DNA of 64,000 bases from Mumia sp. Pv4-285 (GTDB taxonomy: Bacteria; Actinomycetota; Actinomycetes; Propionibacteriales; Nocardioidaceae). The position numbers and the translations under genes were made by a program. Under the pieces are notes generated by a model, which saw only the letters and a program-made list of their open reading frames with translations, was not told the origin of the DNA and did not search any database. Positions within the stretch are counted from its first letter, which is position 1. Each line of letters begins with the position of its first letter. Positions 42,119-50,382 of the stretch are shown here, one piece after another. Where the stretch lies: the NCBI RefSeq assembly GCF_041320275.1, contig NZ_CP162023.1, forward strand, positions 434,001 to 498,000, in the 5' to 3' direction.

Positions 42119-43459
42119 CTACCAGCCGCGCGCGATGCGACCGCGGAACCACTCGTACGAGGCCTTCGGTCTCCGGTCGCCGGTCGCGAAGTCGACGTGC
42201 GTGAGCCCGAAGCGCTGGGTGTAGCCCTCGGCCCACTCGAAGTTGTCGAGCAGCGACCACGCGAGGTAGCCGCGCACGTCCACCCCAGCATCGCGCGCCG
42301 CGCCGACGGCGCTGATGTGTGCGTCGAGGTAGGCGATGCGGTCCGCGTCGTCGACCTCACCGTCGGGCCCGGGCTCGTCCGGGTAGGCGCAGCCGTTCTC
42401 GGTGATCACGACCGGCGGCAGCGCATCGCCGTACGTGTCGCGCAGCCCGACGAGGAGCTCGGTGAGCCCTTCCGGCACGACGGGCCAGCCGAATCCGGTC
42501 GTCGGGTAGCCCTCGATCGGCACCAGCTCGAACGGCAGCGGGTTGTCGGCTCCCGGCGCTGCGACGAGGGTCGGGTTGTAGTAGTTCACGCCCAGCAGGT
42601 CGAGCGGTTGCGAGATCGTGGCGAGGTCACCGTCGTGGACGACGTCGCCCGCCTCGGCGAGCGCGTCCGGATAGGTGCCGAGCAGCACGGTGTCGAGGAA
42701 CATCCGGTTGTGGAAGGCGTCGTAGACGTGGGCCGCCTCGGCGTCCTCGGGTGACGTCGACGTCGCGCGTACGGGGGTCAGGTTGTTGACCAGCATCACC
42801 GGCGTCCCGGGAGAACCCGCACGCAGCGCCTGTGCCGCGAGGCCGTGACCGAGGAGCTGGTGGTGCCCTGCGGCGAACGCGTCGAGCAGCAGGACCTCGC
42901 CCGGCGCGTGCGTGCCGAAGGCGTAGCCGAGCGCCATGTGAACGAAGGGCTCGTTGAGCGTCCCCCAGCAGGCGACGCGGTCTCCGAGCGCGTCGGCGAC
43001 GACGGCGGCGTACTCGGCGAAGCGTTCGGCGGTGTCGCGTGCCATCCACCCTCCGGCGTCCTCCAGCGGCTGGGGAAGGTCCCAGTGGTAGAGCGTCGCG
43101 AACGGGGCGATGCCATGCTCGAGGAGCCCGTCGACGAGGCGGTCGTAGTAGGCGAGACCTGGGGGGTTCACACGCCCGTGGCCCTGCGGCTGGACGCGCG
43201 GCCAGGCGATCGAGAACCGGTACGCGTTCGCGCCGAGCCCGTCCAGGAGCTGGACGTCCTCGCGCCACCGGTCGTACGAGCGGCACGCGTCCGCGCCCGA
43301 CAACCCGTCGGCGATGCGCCCGGGCTCGTCGCAGAACGTGTCCCAGATGCTCCGGCCGCGTCCGTCGGCGTCGACGGCGCCCTCGACCTGGTAGGACGCG
43401 GTGGCCGCGCCCCACCAGAACTGCCCGCTCGCCGGAACCCTGGTCACGTCTCCGTCCAT
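42119..43459 (-). CDS. Beta-glucosidase, glycoside hydrolase family 1
   Basis: 446 residues, the standard GH1 length, no signal peptide. FWWGAATASYQVEGA at the start, the acid/base Glu in TLNEPFVH and the nucleophile Glu in VITENGCAYP are all present, as is DNFEWAEGY near the end. It would hydrolyse cytoplasmic beta-glucosides or similar disaccharides with retention. Divergent from an MFS transporter whose GTG is only 17 nt away, suggesting uptake and cleavage work together. Confidence 0.95.
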   Translation of the reverse strand: MDGDVTRVPASGQFWWGAATASYQVEGAVDADGRGRSIWDTFCDEPGRIADGLSGADACRSYDRWREDVQLLDGLGANAYRFSIAWPRVQPQGHGRVNPPGLAYYDRLVDGLLEHGIAPFATLYHWDLPQPLEDAGGWMARDTAERFAEYAAVVADALGDRVACWGTLNEPFVHMALGYAFGTHAPGEVLLLDAFAAGHHQLLGHGLAAQALRAGSPGTPVMLVNNLTPVRATSTSPEDAEAAHVYDAFHNRMFLDTVLLGTYPDALAEAGDVVHDGDLATISQPLDLLGVNYYNPTLVAAPGADNPLPFELVPIEGYPTTGFGWPVVPEGLTELLVGLRDTYGDALPPVVITENGCAYPDEPGPDGEVDDADRIAYLDAHISAVGAARDAGVDVRGYLAWSLLDNFEWAEGYTQRFGLTHVDFATGDRRPKASYEWFRGRIARGW

Positions 43460-43476
43460 GGGCACATACTGGGCGC

Positions 43477-44694
43477 GTGTCCAACATCACGCAAGCCCCC
43501 GACGCGACGGCGCGGCACGCCCGGGTGGCGACCTCGGTCGGCTTCTTCCTCCAAGCGGCGATCCTTGTCACGATCCTGTCGAGGCTGCCTGACTTCCAGG
43601 ACGAGCGCGGCGTCACCGAGGGCGACGTCACGCTCCTCCTGCTGCTGACCTCGGTCATCGCCGGCGGCGGGTCGCTGCTGGCCGAACGGATCGCGGTTCG
43701 CCGCTCGAGCGCGCTCGCTCTGCGGCTCGCGCTGCTGACGATCAGCGTGATGGTGGTCGTGATCGGGTTCGCCGAGTCCAAGCCGGCGATGTATGCGGCG
43801 TTCGCCGTGTACGGGATCGGCGTGGGCGCGACGGACGCCTCGACCAACATGCAGGGTGTGACCGTCCAGAGGCTGTACGGCCGCAGCATCATGACGAGCT
43901 TCCACGGGATGTGGAGCATCGGTGCAATCTTCGGAGCCCTGTACGCCGCTGGGTGCGCGCAGCTCGAGATCGGGTTGATGCCGTCGCTGGTGGCTGTCGG
44001 AGTGGTCGGCGTCGCCGCCACCCTGGTGATCTCCCCGTACCTGGTCCGTCCGGTCGTCGAGCACCAGGCGAGCGACGTCTCGGAGGTGGAGCGCGCGCCG
44101 ATGCACGTGCCGTGGCGTCCGCTCGTCGCGCTGGGCCTCGTCGTCGTGGTCTTCTACCTGGCCGACACGTCGGTGATGAGCTGGAGCACGATCTACCTCC
44201 ACGACGTCCTCGACGCCGCGAAGTCGGTGGCGCCGCTCGGCTACGCGGCCTACCAGGTCGGTGCCGTCGTCTCCCGGCTGGCGGGTGACCGGTTCGTCGT
44301 CCGGTACGGCGCGGTGGCCGTCGTCCGTGCGGGGACCGTGGTCGGCATCGTCGCGCTGGCACTCGTCGTCGTGGCGCCGTCCCCGGCACTGGCCATCGCC
44401 GCGTTCGGTCTGATGGGCCTCGGCCTCCCGGTCATCATCCCCCTCGCGTTCGCCGCGGCCGGCAACCTGCCCGGCTCTGACGCCGACGTCGCGATCGCCC
44501 GTCTCAACCTCTTCAACTACCTGGGCAACATCATCGGCGCCGGACTCATCGGTGCGCTCGCCACCGAGGGCGCGCTCCGCTGGATCTACGTCGTGCCCCT
44601 CGTGCTGGTGCCGGTGATCCTGCTGGTCGCGCGGGCTTTCGCACCCGAGCGCGAGACGATCGCCGTCGTCGCCGCGGAGGACCCGACTGCCTGA
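43477..44694 (+). CDS. Major facilitator superfamily transporter
   Basis: 405 residues and about twelve membrane helices. FHGMWSIGAIFGALYAAG and GVGATDASTNMQGV resemble the FucP/YbjJ-like branch that carries sugars or other small solutes. Direction cannot be told from sequence. GTG start with CATACT 6 nt before, so it may be leaderless; its promoter would overlap the start of the GH1 gene. Likely functions with the beta-glucosidase, an inference from the shared divergent region. Confidence 0.85.
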   Translation: MSNITQAPDATARHARVATSVGFFLQAAILVTILSRLPDFQDERGVTEGDVTLLLLLTSVIAGGGSLLAERIAVRRSSALALRLALLTISVMVVVIGFAESKPAMYAAFAVYGIGVGATDASTNMQGVTVQRLYGRSIMTSFHGMWSIGAIFGALYAAGCAQLEIGLMPSLVAVGVVGVAATLVISPYLVRPVVEHQASDVSEVERAPMHVPWRPLVALGLVVVVFYLADTSVMSWSTIYLHDVLDAAKSVAPLGYAAYQVGAVVSRLAGDRFVVRYGAVAVVRAGTVVGIVALALVVVAPSPALAIAAFGLMGLGLPVIIPLAFAAAGNLPGSDADVAIARLNLFNYLGNIIGAGLIGALATEGALRWIYVVPLVLVPVILLVARAFAPERETIAVVAAEDPTA

Positions 44695-44744
44695 CGACCG
44701 CGCTGCCACCGATGAGATCCGGGTGGCTGTTCGGTCTCACCGAC

Positions 44745-45125
44745 ATGACGAACACGACTGACGAGGTCATCGACCGCTTCAACCAAGCATTCCGCGAGCG
44801 GGACGTCGGCCTCCTCGAGGACATCATCGCGTCCGACTGCGTCATGGAGAGCGTCCAGCCGGCCCCCGACGGCACCCGCTACGAGGGCTACGAAGCATCC
44901 TTCAACTCGTGGAAGGCGCTCATCGACGACGCCACCAGCCGCTTCGACGTCGAGGACGTGCACACCGGCGACGAGTGGGCGCTCATCCGCTGGCGCTACG
45001 TCTGGGGACCCGGGCCCGACGACTCGGTGCGCGGCGTCAACGTGATGCGGGTCGTCGACGGCAAGATCGTCGAGGCCGCCGGCTACTCGAAGACCGCCCC
45101 GACCGTCGCTGCCCTCGAGAGCTGA
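44745..45125 (+). CDS. SnoaL-like (NTF2-fold) protein
   Basis: 126 residues. DEVIDRFNQAFRERDVGLLE, then IIASDCVMESV, ALIRWRYVWG and NVMRVVDGKIVEAAGY are the NTF2/SnoaL pattern of polyketide cyclase-like or ester-binding proteins. No LEH-type triad. Lies 7 nt before an alpha/beta hydrolase gene, so the pair is probably one transcript. Confidence 0.8.
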   Translation: MTNTTDEVIDRFNQAFRERDVGLLEDIIASDCVMESVQPAPDGTRYEGYEASFNSWKALIDDATSRFDVEDVHTGDEWALIRWRYVWGPGPDDSVRGVNVMRVVDGKIVEAAGYSKTAPTVAALES

Positions 45126-45132
45126 CCCACCC

Positions 45133-45975
45133 GTGACGACGGTCGACGCCAACCAGGTCGCGCTGGGCATCGAGTCGTTCGGCGACGACGACGCACCCCT
45201 CGTCCTGCTCGCAGGCGCGACGACGATGCTCTCCTGGCCAGACGCCCTGTGCGAGCGTCTGGCCGCCGGCGGGCGGCGCGTCGTGCGGTACGACCTGCGT
45301 GACAGCGGCGAGTCGACGACTGCCGACCCCGAGGTCCCTGCCTACACCCTGCGCGACCTCGCCGCCGACGCAGCAGCCCTGGTCGACGCGCTCGACGGCC
45401 GGCCCGCGCACCTCGCGGGGATCGGCGTCGGCGGAATGGTCGCCCAGATCGCCGCGCTCGACCATCCCGGCGCGTTCTCGGCGCTCACCCTGGTCGGCAC
45501 TCGCGCTGTGGCACCCGGTCGGTGCGACGGTGATCTGCCCGACCACGACCCGGCGACGATGCCGCGCCTGTTCTCCCTGCCGATGCCCGAGTGGTCCGAC
45601 CGCGAGGCGGTGGCGGAGTTCGGCGCCGCCCGCGCGGAGGTCCTCGGCAACGACCCCGTCGCCGCACGCACGACCGCCGCGCGCATCTGGGACCGTACCC
45701 CCGGCACCGCACTCTCGACCCAGATGTCGAACCAGCTCGGCATGGTGTTCGCCGCGCTCGACTGCACACCCCGCTGGCGCGAGCGCCTGCCCGAGATCGA
45801 CGTCCCCACGCTCGTCGTCCACGGTCGCCGGGACCCGTTCTTCCCGGTCGGCAACGGCGAGGCGATCGCACGCGAGATCCCCGGAGCACGGCTGCTCGTC
45901 CTCGAGACGGCGGCCACCGCGATCCCCGACGACGCGACCGGTGCGGTCGCCGAGGCCATGCTGTCGCTCGGCTAG
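45133..45975 (+). CDS. Alpha/beta-hydrolase-fold protein lacking nucleophile and His (probable pseudoenzyme)
   Basis: 280 residues of the alpha/beta hydrolase fold. LVLLAGATTM, RYDLRDSGEST and VHGRRDPFFPV (Asp) align well with epoxide-hydrolase/esterase relatives. The nucleophile elbow reads GIGVGG where GxSxGG is expected, so Ser is Gly at position 98. The usual GHxxP near the end reads ATAIP, so His is Thr at 262. Two of three catalytic residues are gone. It may bind a ligand, act as a chaperone or regulator, or be decaying. GTG start, coupled to the SnoaL-like gene. Confidence 0.82.
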   Translation: MTTVDANQVALGIESFGDDDAPLVLLAGATTMLSWPDALCERLAAGGRRVVRYDLRDSGESTTADPEVPAYTLRDLAADAAALVDALDGRPAHLAGIGVGGMVAQIAALDHPGAFSALTLVGTRAVAPGRCDGDLPDHDPATMPRLFSLPMPEWSDREAVAEFGAARAEVLGNDPVAARTTAARIWDRTPGTALSTQMSNQLGMVFAALDCTPRWRERLPEIDVPTLVVHGRRDPFFPVGNGEAIAREIPGARLLVLETAATAIPDDATGAVAEAMLSLG

Positions 45976-46031
45976 CGCCGCACCGCAGCTCGTCGGCGTC
46001 AAGGGCTTGGGGTTCACCCGGACCGAGATGG

Positions 46032-47189
46032 TCAGCGGCGCAGTGCTTGGAGCCGCCGGAGCGCCTCGTCGATCACGCCCTCCTGCTTGCAGAACGCCCA
46101 GCGCACCAGCGGGCGCCCGGCGTCCACGTCGTCGTAGAACACCTGCGTCGGGATCGCGACCACCCCCGCGTCCTCGGGGAGCGAGAGGCAGAACGCTACG
46201 CCGTCGGCGTGGCCGAGCGGACGGATGTCGGTCGTCGCGAAGTAGGTGCCCTGCGGGACGTACGTCGTGAAGCCGACGTCCTCGAGCCCGGCGCAGAGCT
46301 GGTCGCGCCTCGCCTGCAGCGTCAAGGCGTTGCCCTCGAAGTACGCCGAGTCGTGACCGAGGGCGTGGGCGATCGCCGGCTGGAACGGCGCGCCGGAGGT
46401 GTAGGTGAGGAACTGCTTCGCGCCGACCGTCGCCCGGACGAGCGGCTCGGGCCCGCTCACCCAGCCGACCTTCCACCCGGTGAACGAGAACGACTTGCCG
46501 CCGCTGGAGATCGTCAGTGTCCGCTCGCGCATCCCGGGCAGCGTCGCCAGAGGCACGTGCGCGACGCCGTCGAAGGTGAGGTGCTCGTACACCTCGTCGG
46601 TGATCACGACGAGGTCGTGCTCGACGGCGAGGTCCCGGATCGCCTCGCGCTCCTCGGCGTTCAGGACCATGCCCGTCGGGTTGTGCGGGCTGTTGATCAG
46701 CATCGCGGTGGTCCGTGGGCCGACGGCGGCCCGCAGCGCGTCGAGATCGAGCCGGAAGTCGGGCGCCCGCAACGTCACCGGTCTGCGGATGCCGCCCGCG
46801 AACTCGAGCACGGCGACGTACGAGTCGTAGTACGGCTCGAGGACGACAACCTCGTCGCCGGGGTCGACCAGGCCGAGGATCGCGCCGGCGATCGCCTCGG
46901 TCGCCCCGGTCGTGACGGCGACCTCCGTCGCGGGGTCGAGCACGAGGCCGTACCAGCGCTGCTGGTGGGCGGCGATCGCCTCGCGGAGCACGGGGACGCC
47001 GATGCCCGGCGGGTACTGGTTGGCCCCGTTCCGGAGCGCCTGCACGGCCACCTCGATGACGTCGTCGGGTCCGTCGGTGTCGGGGAAGCCCTGCCCGAGG
47101 TTGACCGCCCCGGTGCGGACGGCGAGGGCCGACATCTCGGCGAAGATCGTCGTCCCCAGGTCTGCGACGCGTGCGCTCGTGGTCTTCAT
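46032..47189 (-). CDS. PLP-dependent aminotransferase, class I (DapC/YbdL-like)
   Basis: 385 residues. The PLP Lys lies in SSGGKSFSFTGWKVGW, with NLGQGFPDTDGP at the start, LINSPHNPTGMVL and DEVYEHL. This family includes N-succinyldiaminopimelate aminotransferase DapC of actinobacteria and methionine/kynurenine aminotransferases. DapC is my first choice by overall likeness, not certain. Leaderless start: TAGAGT 7 nt before the ATG. Confidence 0.88.
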   Translation of the reverse strand: MKTTSARVADLGTTIFAEMSALAVRTGAVNLGQGFPDTDGPDDVIEVAVQALRNGANQYPPGIGVPVLREAIAAHQQRWYGLVLDPATEVAVTTGATEAIAGAILGLVDPGDEVVVLEPYYDSYVAVLEFAGGIRRPVTLRAPDFRLDLDALRAAVGPRTTAMLINSPHNPTGMVLNAEEREAIRDLAVEHDLVVITDEVYEHLTFDGVAHVPLATLPGMRERTLTISSGGKSFSFTGWKVGWVSGPEPLVRATVGAKQFLTYTSGAPFQPAIAHALGHDSAYFEGNALTLQARRDQLCAGLEDVGFTTYVPQGTYFATTDIRPLGHADGVAFCLSLPEDAGVVAIPTQVFYDDVDAGRPLVRWAFCKQEGVIDEALRRLQALRR

Positions 47190-47196
47190 CGTCCCG

Positions 47197-47202
47197 ACTC
47201 TA
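47197..47202 (-). promoter_or_regulatory. Leaderless -10 box of the aminotransferase gene
   Basis: TAGAGT on the minus strand ends 7 nt before the ATG at 47189. Confidence 0.5.
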
Positions 47203-47245
47203 GATGCCGGCAGTGCGACGACCGTCCGGGTGCGAGACTGGAGCC

Positions 47246-47929
47246 GTGTCCGTCATGACCCCGTCACCGCCGAAGGGCGGCAGCCGCCGAAAGCGTCGTA
47301 CGCCCATGGGGCGCGTGCTGACGGCATTCGGCGTCGCCCTGATGCTCGTCGGCGTCGGGATGCTGGGCTACGTGGGCTGGCAGTACTTCGGCACCAACAT
47401 CGTCGCCAAGCAGCAGCAGGCAGAGATCCGTGAGGAGCTCGTGCAGTCGTGGGACGCCCCGGCTGCCGAAGAGCCGAAGGACATCAAGGGCGGCGGGTTC
47501 GCGCTGCTGCGGGTGCCGCGCTTCGGTGACGACTTCGAGGTCCCGGTCGTCAACGGCGTCGAGGACGACGACCTCGCCCGCGGGGTCGGGTGGTTCCCCG
47601 ACACCGCCCGACCGGGGAAGGTCGGCAACTTCGCGATCGCCGGCCACCGGGTCACCCACGGCGAGCCGTTCCGTCACTTCCTCGAGCTTCGCAAGGGCGA
47701 CGAGGTGATCGTGGAGACGAAGACGCACGTCTTCACCTACGTGCTCCGCGACGACGGCACGGATCGCGAGCTCGACTTCTCCGAAGGCTGGGTGCTCGAC
47801 CCCGTCCCGGGCGAACCCGGCGTCGAGCCGACGGAGAAGCTCCTCACGATGGTGACCTGCTCGGAGCTCTTCCACACCGACAAACGGTCCGTGGTGTTCG
47901 GTGAGCTCACGTCCGCGGAGAAGAAGTGA
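47246..47929 (+). CDS. Class E sortase
   Basis: 227 residues. A basic N-terminus and one membrane helix (about 32-53) are followed by the sortase domain. Active His is in FAIAGHRVTHG, Cys in LLTMVTCSELF (class E TLxTC-like), and Arg in DKRSVVFGEL. It would attach proteins to the cell wall. GTG 47246 has GAGACT 6 nt before it; an in-frame ATG at 47255 is the alternative. Divergent from the aminotransferase gene; no sortase substrate is seen nearby. Confidence 0.92.
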   Translation: MSVMTPSPPKGGSRRKRRTPMGRVLTAFGVALMLVGVGMLGYVGWQYFGTNIVAKQQQAEIREELVQSWDAPAAEEPKDIKGGGFALLRVPRFGDDFEVPVVNGVEDDDLARGVGWFPDTARPGKVGNFAIAGHRVTHGEPFRHFLELRKGDEVIVETKTHVFTYVLRDDGTDRELDFSEGWVLDPVPGEPGVEPTEKLLTMVTCSELFHTDKRSVVFGELTSAEKK

Positions 47930-47939
47930 GCGCCGCGGA

Positions 47940-47945
47940 TACTCT
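47940..47945 (+). promoter_or_regulatory. Leaderless -10 box of pyrE
   Basis: TACTCT ends 6 nt before the ATG at 47952. Confidence 0.45.
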
Positions 47946-47951
47946 GTGCGC

Positions 47952-48491
47952 ATGAGCGATCGCGACGCCCTCATCGACCAGATCAAGACCAAGGCCGTCA
48001 TCCACGGCAAGGTCACGCTGTCCTCGGGCAAGGAGGCCGACTACTACGTCGACCTGCGCCGGATCACGCTCGACAGCGAGGCGGCACCGCTGGTGGGGCG
48101 TGTGATGCTCGACCTGCTGGACGACCTCGAGTACGACGCGGTCGGGGGGCTCACGCTGGGTGCCGATCCGGTCGCCACGGCGATGATGCACCAAGCGGCC
48201 GCGCAGGGCCGCAGCCTCGACGCCTTCGTCGTCCGCAAGGCGGAGAAGGCCCACGGCCTGCAGCGGCGCGTCGAGGGCCCGGACGTCGCGGGTCGGCGAG
48301 TGGTTGCGGTCGAGGACACGTCGACCACGGGCGGCTCGGTGCTCACTGCCGTGGAGGCGCTGCGCGAGGCCGGAGCCGAGATCGTCGCCGTCGCGGTCAT
48401 CGTGGACCGCGAGACCGACGCGGCCGAGCGGGTGCGCAAGGAAGGGCTCGACTACCGGTACGCCGTGTCGAAGTCCGACCTGGGCCTCTAG
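47952..48491 (+). CDS. pyrE: Orotate phosphoribosyltransferase
   Basis: 179 residues. GKVTLSSGKEADYYVDLRR, the flexible-loop VRKAEKAHGLQRRVEG and the PRPP motif VVAVEDTSTTGGSVL are diagnostic. It makes OMP from orotate and PRPP in pyrimidine synthesis. Its stop TAG shares bases with the stop of the GDPD gene on the other strand (CTAG). Confidence 0.95.
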   Translation: MSDRDALIDQIKTKAVIHGKVTLSSGKEADYYVDLRRITLDSEAAPLVGRVMLDLLDDLEYDAVGGLTLGADPVATAMMHQAAAQGRSLDAFVVRKAEKAHGLQRRVEGPDVAGRRVVAVEDTSTTGGSVLTAVEALREAGAEIVAVAVIVDRETDAAERVRKEGLDYRYAVSKSDLGL

Positions 48492-49534
48492 CCCGGCGAG
48501 CTGACCGGCACTCCCGCAGCGACCGCCGCGACCACGTGGTCGGGCTGGTCCGCGAACACCCCGTCGACCCCCGCCGCGAGCAGCGCGTCGAGCTCGCCTC
48601 GTACGTCGCCCGCGTCCGCGCCGAGCGGGCTGGACCGCAGATCGGTCGGCAGGAACGCGTTCTCGTGCCGCACCGTCCATACGTACACGTCGAGCCCGGC
48701 GGCGTGCGCATCAGCGGTGAGCGTGGTCGGGGAGGTGAGCGTGCCGTCGTGAAGACGCGGCACGACCAGCTCCTTCGGTGCGCCGAGGACGTGGGCGTAC
48801 TCCGCGATGCAGGCGAGCCCGGCCGGGGTCACCATGTCGGCGTACGTCGTGCGTTGGCCCGTGCGCACGCGGTCGTACGGGCCGCCCGCGGGGTCGACGA
48901 GCTGCACGAGCCGGAGCGGGGCTTGTGCAGCAAGGTGCTGAAGGTTGGCGATCTCGAACGACTGCACGGCGAACCCTGACCCGGGGTCGTCCAGTCCCCG
49001 CTCGCGCACGGCGCGCAGCAGCAGCTCCTCGAGGGGGAGACCCAGCCTCCGGGAGTACGTCGACGACTTGAGCTCGGGCATCACGCCGATCCGGCGGCCG
49101 TACCAGCGGCTCGCCAGCTCCGCCAGGTCGAGGATCTCGTCGAGGGTCGGCACCTCGTACCAGCCGTCGTACGCGGTATTGCCTGGGCGGAGCTGAGGGA
49201 TGCGCTCCGTGGCTCGCAGCGTCTTGATCTCGGCGAGCGTGAAGTCCTCGGTGAACCAGCCTGTGACGACGCGGCCGTCGACGACCTTGGTCGTGCGCCG
49301 CGAGGCGAACTCGGGACGCCCCGCGACGTCCGTCGTGCCCCCGATCTCGTTCTCGTGCCGGGCGACCAGGACGCCGTCCGAGGTGCTCACGAGGTCGGGT
49401 TCGATGAGGTCGGCTCCGAGCGCGGCGCCGAGGTGGTACGCCGCGAGCGTGTGCTCGGGTCGGTAGCCGGAGGCGCCGCGGTGCGCGATCACGACCGGCC
49501 GGGTGCTGCCTGCGGGCCCGGGGAGTCCAGACAT
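48488..49534 (-). CDS. Glycerophosphodiester phosphodiesterase
   Basis: 348 residues, no clear signal peptide. The catalytic start VIAHRGASGYRPEHT (first His), DLIEPDLVSTSDGVLVARHE (metal Glu/Asp and second His) and the late VYVWTV / GVDGVFADQPD are the GDPD fold marks. It would split glycerophosphodiesters to glycerol-3-phosphate. Length with inserts suits the Gram-positive GlpQ type, which is usually secreted; the cytoplasmic location here is inferred from the missing signal. Confidence 0.92.
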   Translation of the reverse strand: MSGLPGPAGSTRPVVIAHRGASGYRPEHTLAAYHLGAALGADLIEPDLVSTSDGVLVARHENEIGGTTDVAGRPEFASRRTTKVVDGRVVTGWFTEDFTLAEIKTLRATERIPQLRPGNTAYDGWYEVPTLDEILDLAELASRWYGRRIGVMPELKSSTYSRRLGLPLEELLLRAVRERGLDDPGSGFAVQSFEIANLQHLAAQAPLRLVQLVDPAGGPYDRVRTGQRTTYADMVTPAGLACIAEYAHVLGAPKELVVPRLHDGTLTSPTTLTADAHAAGLDVYVWTVRHENAFLPTDLRSSPLGADAGDVRGELDALLAAGVDGVFADQPDHVVAAVAAGVPVSSPG

Positions 49535-49610
49535 AGCGGGGTCGAGAATACGCCGCGTCGGCAAGCGCTGCGGATCGGCTCGCCGGACGAGACGGGCACC
49601 GTGGACGCCG

Positions 49611-49616
49611 TAGGTT
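49611..49616 (+). promoter_or_regulatory. Leaderless -10 box of the SpoU-type methyltransferase gene
   Basis: TAGGTT ends 7 nt before GTG 49624 and decides the start over the TTG at 49615 and ATG at 49633. Confidence 0.5.
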
Positions 49617-49623
49617 GGAGCGC

Positions 49624-50277
49624 GTGGAGGAGATGGAGGGCGTACCGCCCGGCGCTGAGCCCGAGACCCGAACCGAGGTCGGGGTGGGTCCGTGGGAGGG
49701 CGCGTGGCCGGACGATCCTCGTCTCGACCCGGACCTGCTGCGCGAGGGCGACCGGCGCAACGTCGTCGACGCCTACCGGTACTGGTCGGTCGACGCGATC
49801 GTCGCCGACCTCGACACGCGCCGGCACCCGTTCCACGTGGTCGTCGAGAACTGGCAGCACGACCACAACATCGGGTCGATCGTGCGGACGGCCAACGCCT
49901 TCCTGGCTGCGGAGGTCCACGTCGTCGGCCGCCGCCGCTGGAACAGGCGCGGCGCGATGGTCACCGACCGCTACCAGCACGTACGCCACCACCCGACGGT
50001 CGACGACCTGGTCGCGTGGTCGCGCGGGTCCGGCGTCCCGCTGGTCGCGATCGACAACGTCGAGCGGTCGCAGCCGATCGAGCGGGCGGTGCTGCCGCGC
50101 GAGTGCGCCCTCGTGTTCGGGCAGGAGGGGCCGGGACTCTCGGTAGAGCTGCTCGATGCTGCCGAGTCGGTCCTCGCGATCACGCAGTTCGGGTCGACCC
50201 GATCGATCAACGTCGGTGCGGCCGCCGCGGTCGCGATGCACGCGTGGATCACGCAGCACGCCGCGTTTGGGGTGTGA
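49624..50277 (+). CDS. SpoU/TrmH-family RNA 2'-O-methyltransferase
   Basis: About 217 residues. Knot-fold marks are QHDHNIGSIVRTANAF, ALVFGQEGPGLS and FGSTRSINVGAAAAVAMHAW. It transfers methyl from SAM to a ribose 2'-OH in tRNA or rRNA. The first 40 residues are acidic and not conserved-looking. The stop codon lies inside the left arm of a long inverted repeat. Confidence 0.9.
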   Translation: MEEMEGVPPGAEPETRTEVGVGPWEGAWPDDPRLDPDLLREGDRRNVVDAYRYWSVDAIVADLDTRRHPFHVVVENWQHDHNIGSIVRTANAFLAAEVHVVGRRRWNRRGAMVTDRYQHVRHHPTVDDLVAWSRGSGVPLVAIDNVERSQPIERAVLPRECALVFGQEGPGLSVELLDAAESVLAITQFGSTRSINVGAAAAVAMHAWITQHAAFGV

Positions 50278-50352
50278 ACACCCTTCTTACGCCGATCCCA
50301 CCTCGTACGAGAGGTGGGATCCCGGCGTTGGGGGTGTGAACACCTCAAACGC
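50263..50352. terminator. Nested inverted repeat overlapping the methyltransferase stop codon
   Basis: The centre is a perfect 11-bp stem (GATCCCACCTC, 50294-50304; loop GTACGA; inverted copy 50311-50321). Around it GCGTTTG at 50263-50269 pairs with CAAACGC at 50346-50352, and GGTGT-GA-ACACC occurs twice (50271-50282 and 50333-50344). The whole forms an imperfect hairpin of about 42-nt arms. It likely terminates the methyltransferase transcript. Confidence 0.6.
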
Positions 50353-50370
50353 CGCCGGCGCGATGCGGCC

Positions 50371-50376
50371 TAGTCT
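50371..50376 (+). promoter_or_regulatory. Leaderless -10 box of the CoA-disulfide-reductase-like gene
   Basis: TAGTCT ends 6 nt before the ATG at 50383. Confidence 0.5.
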
Positions 50377-50382
50377 CGACCC

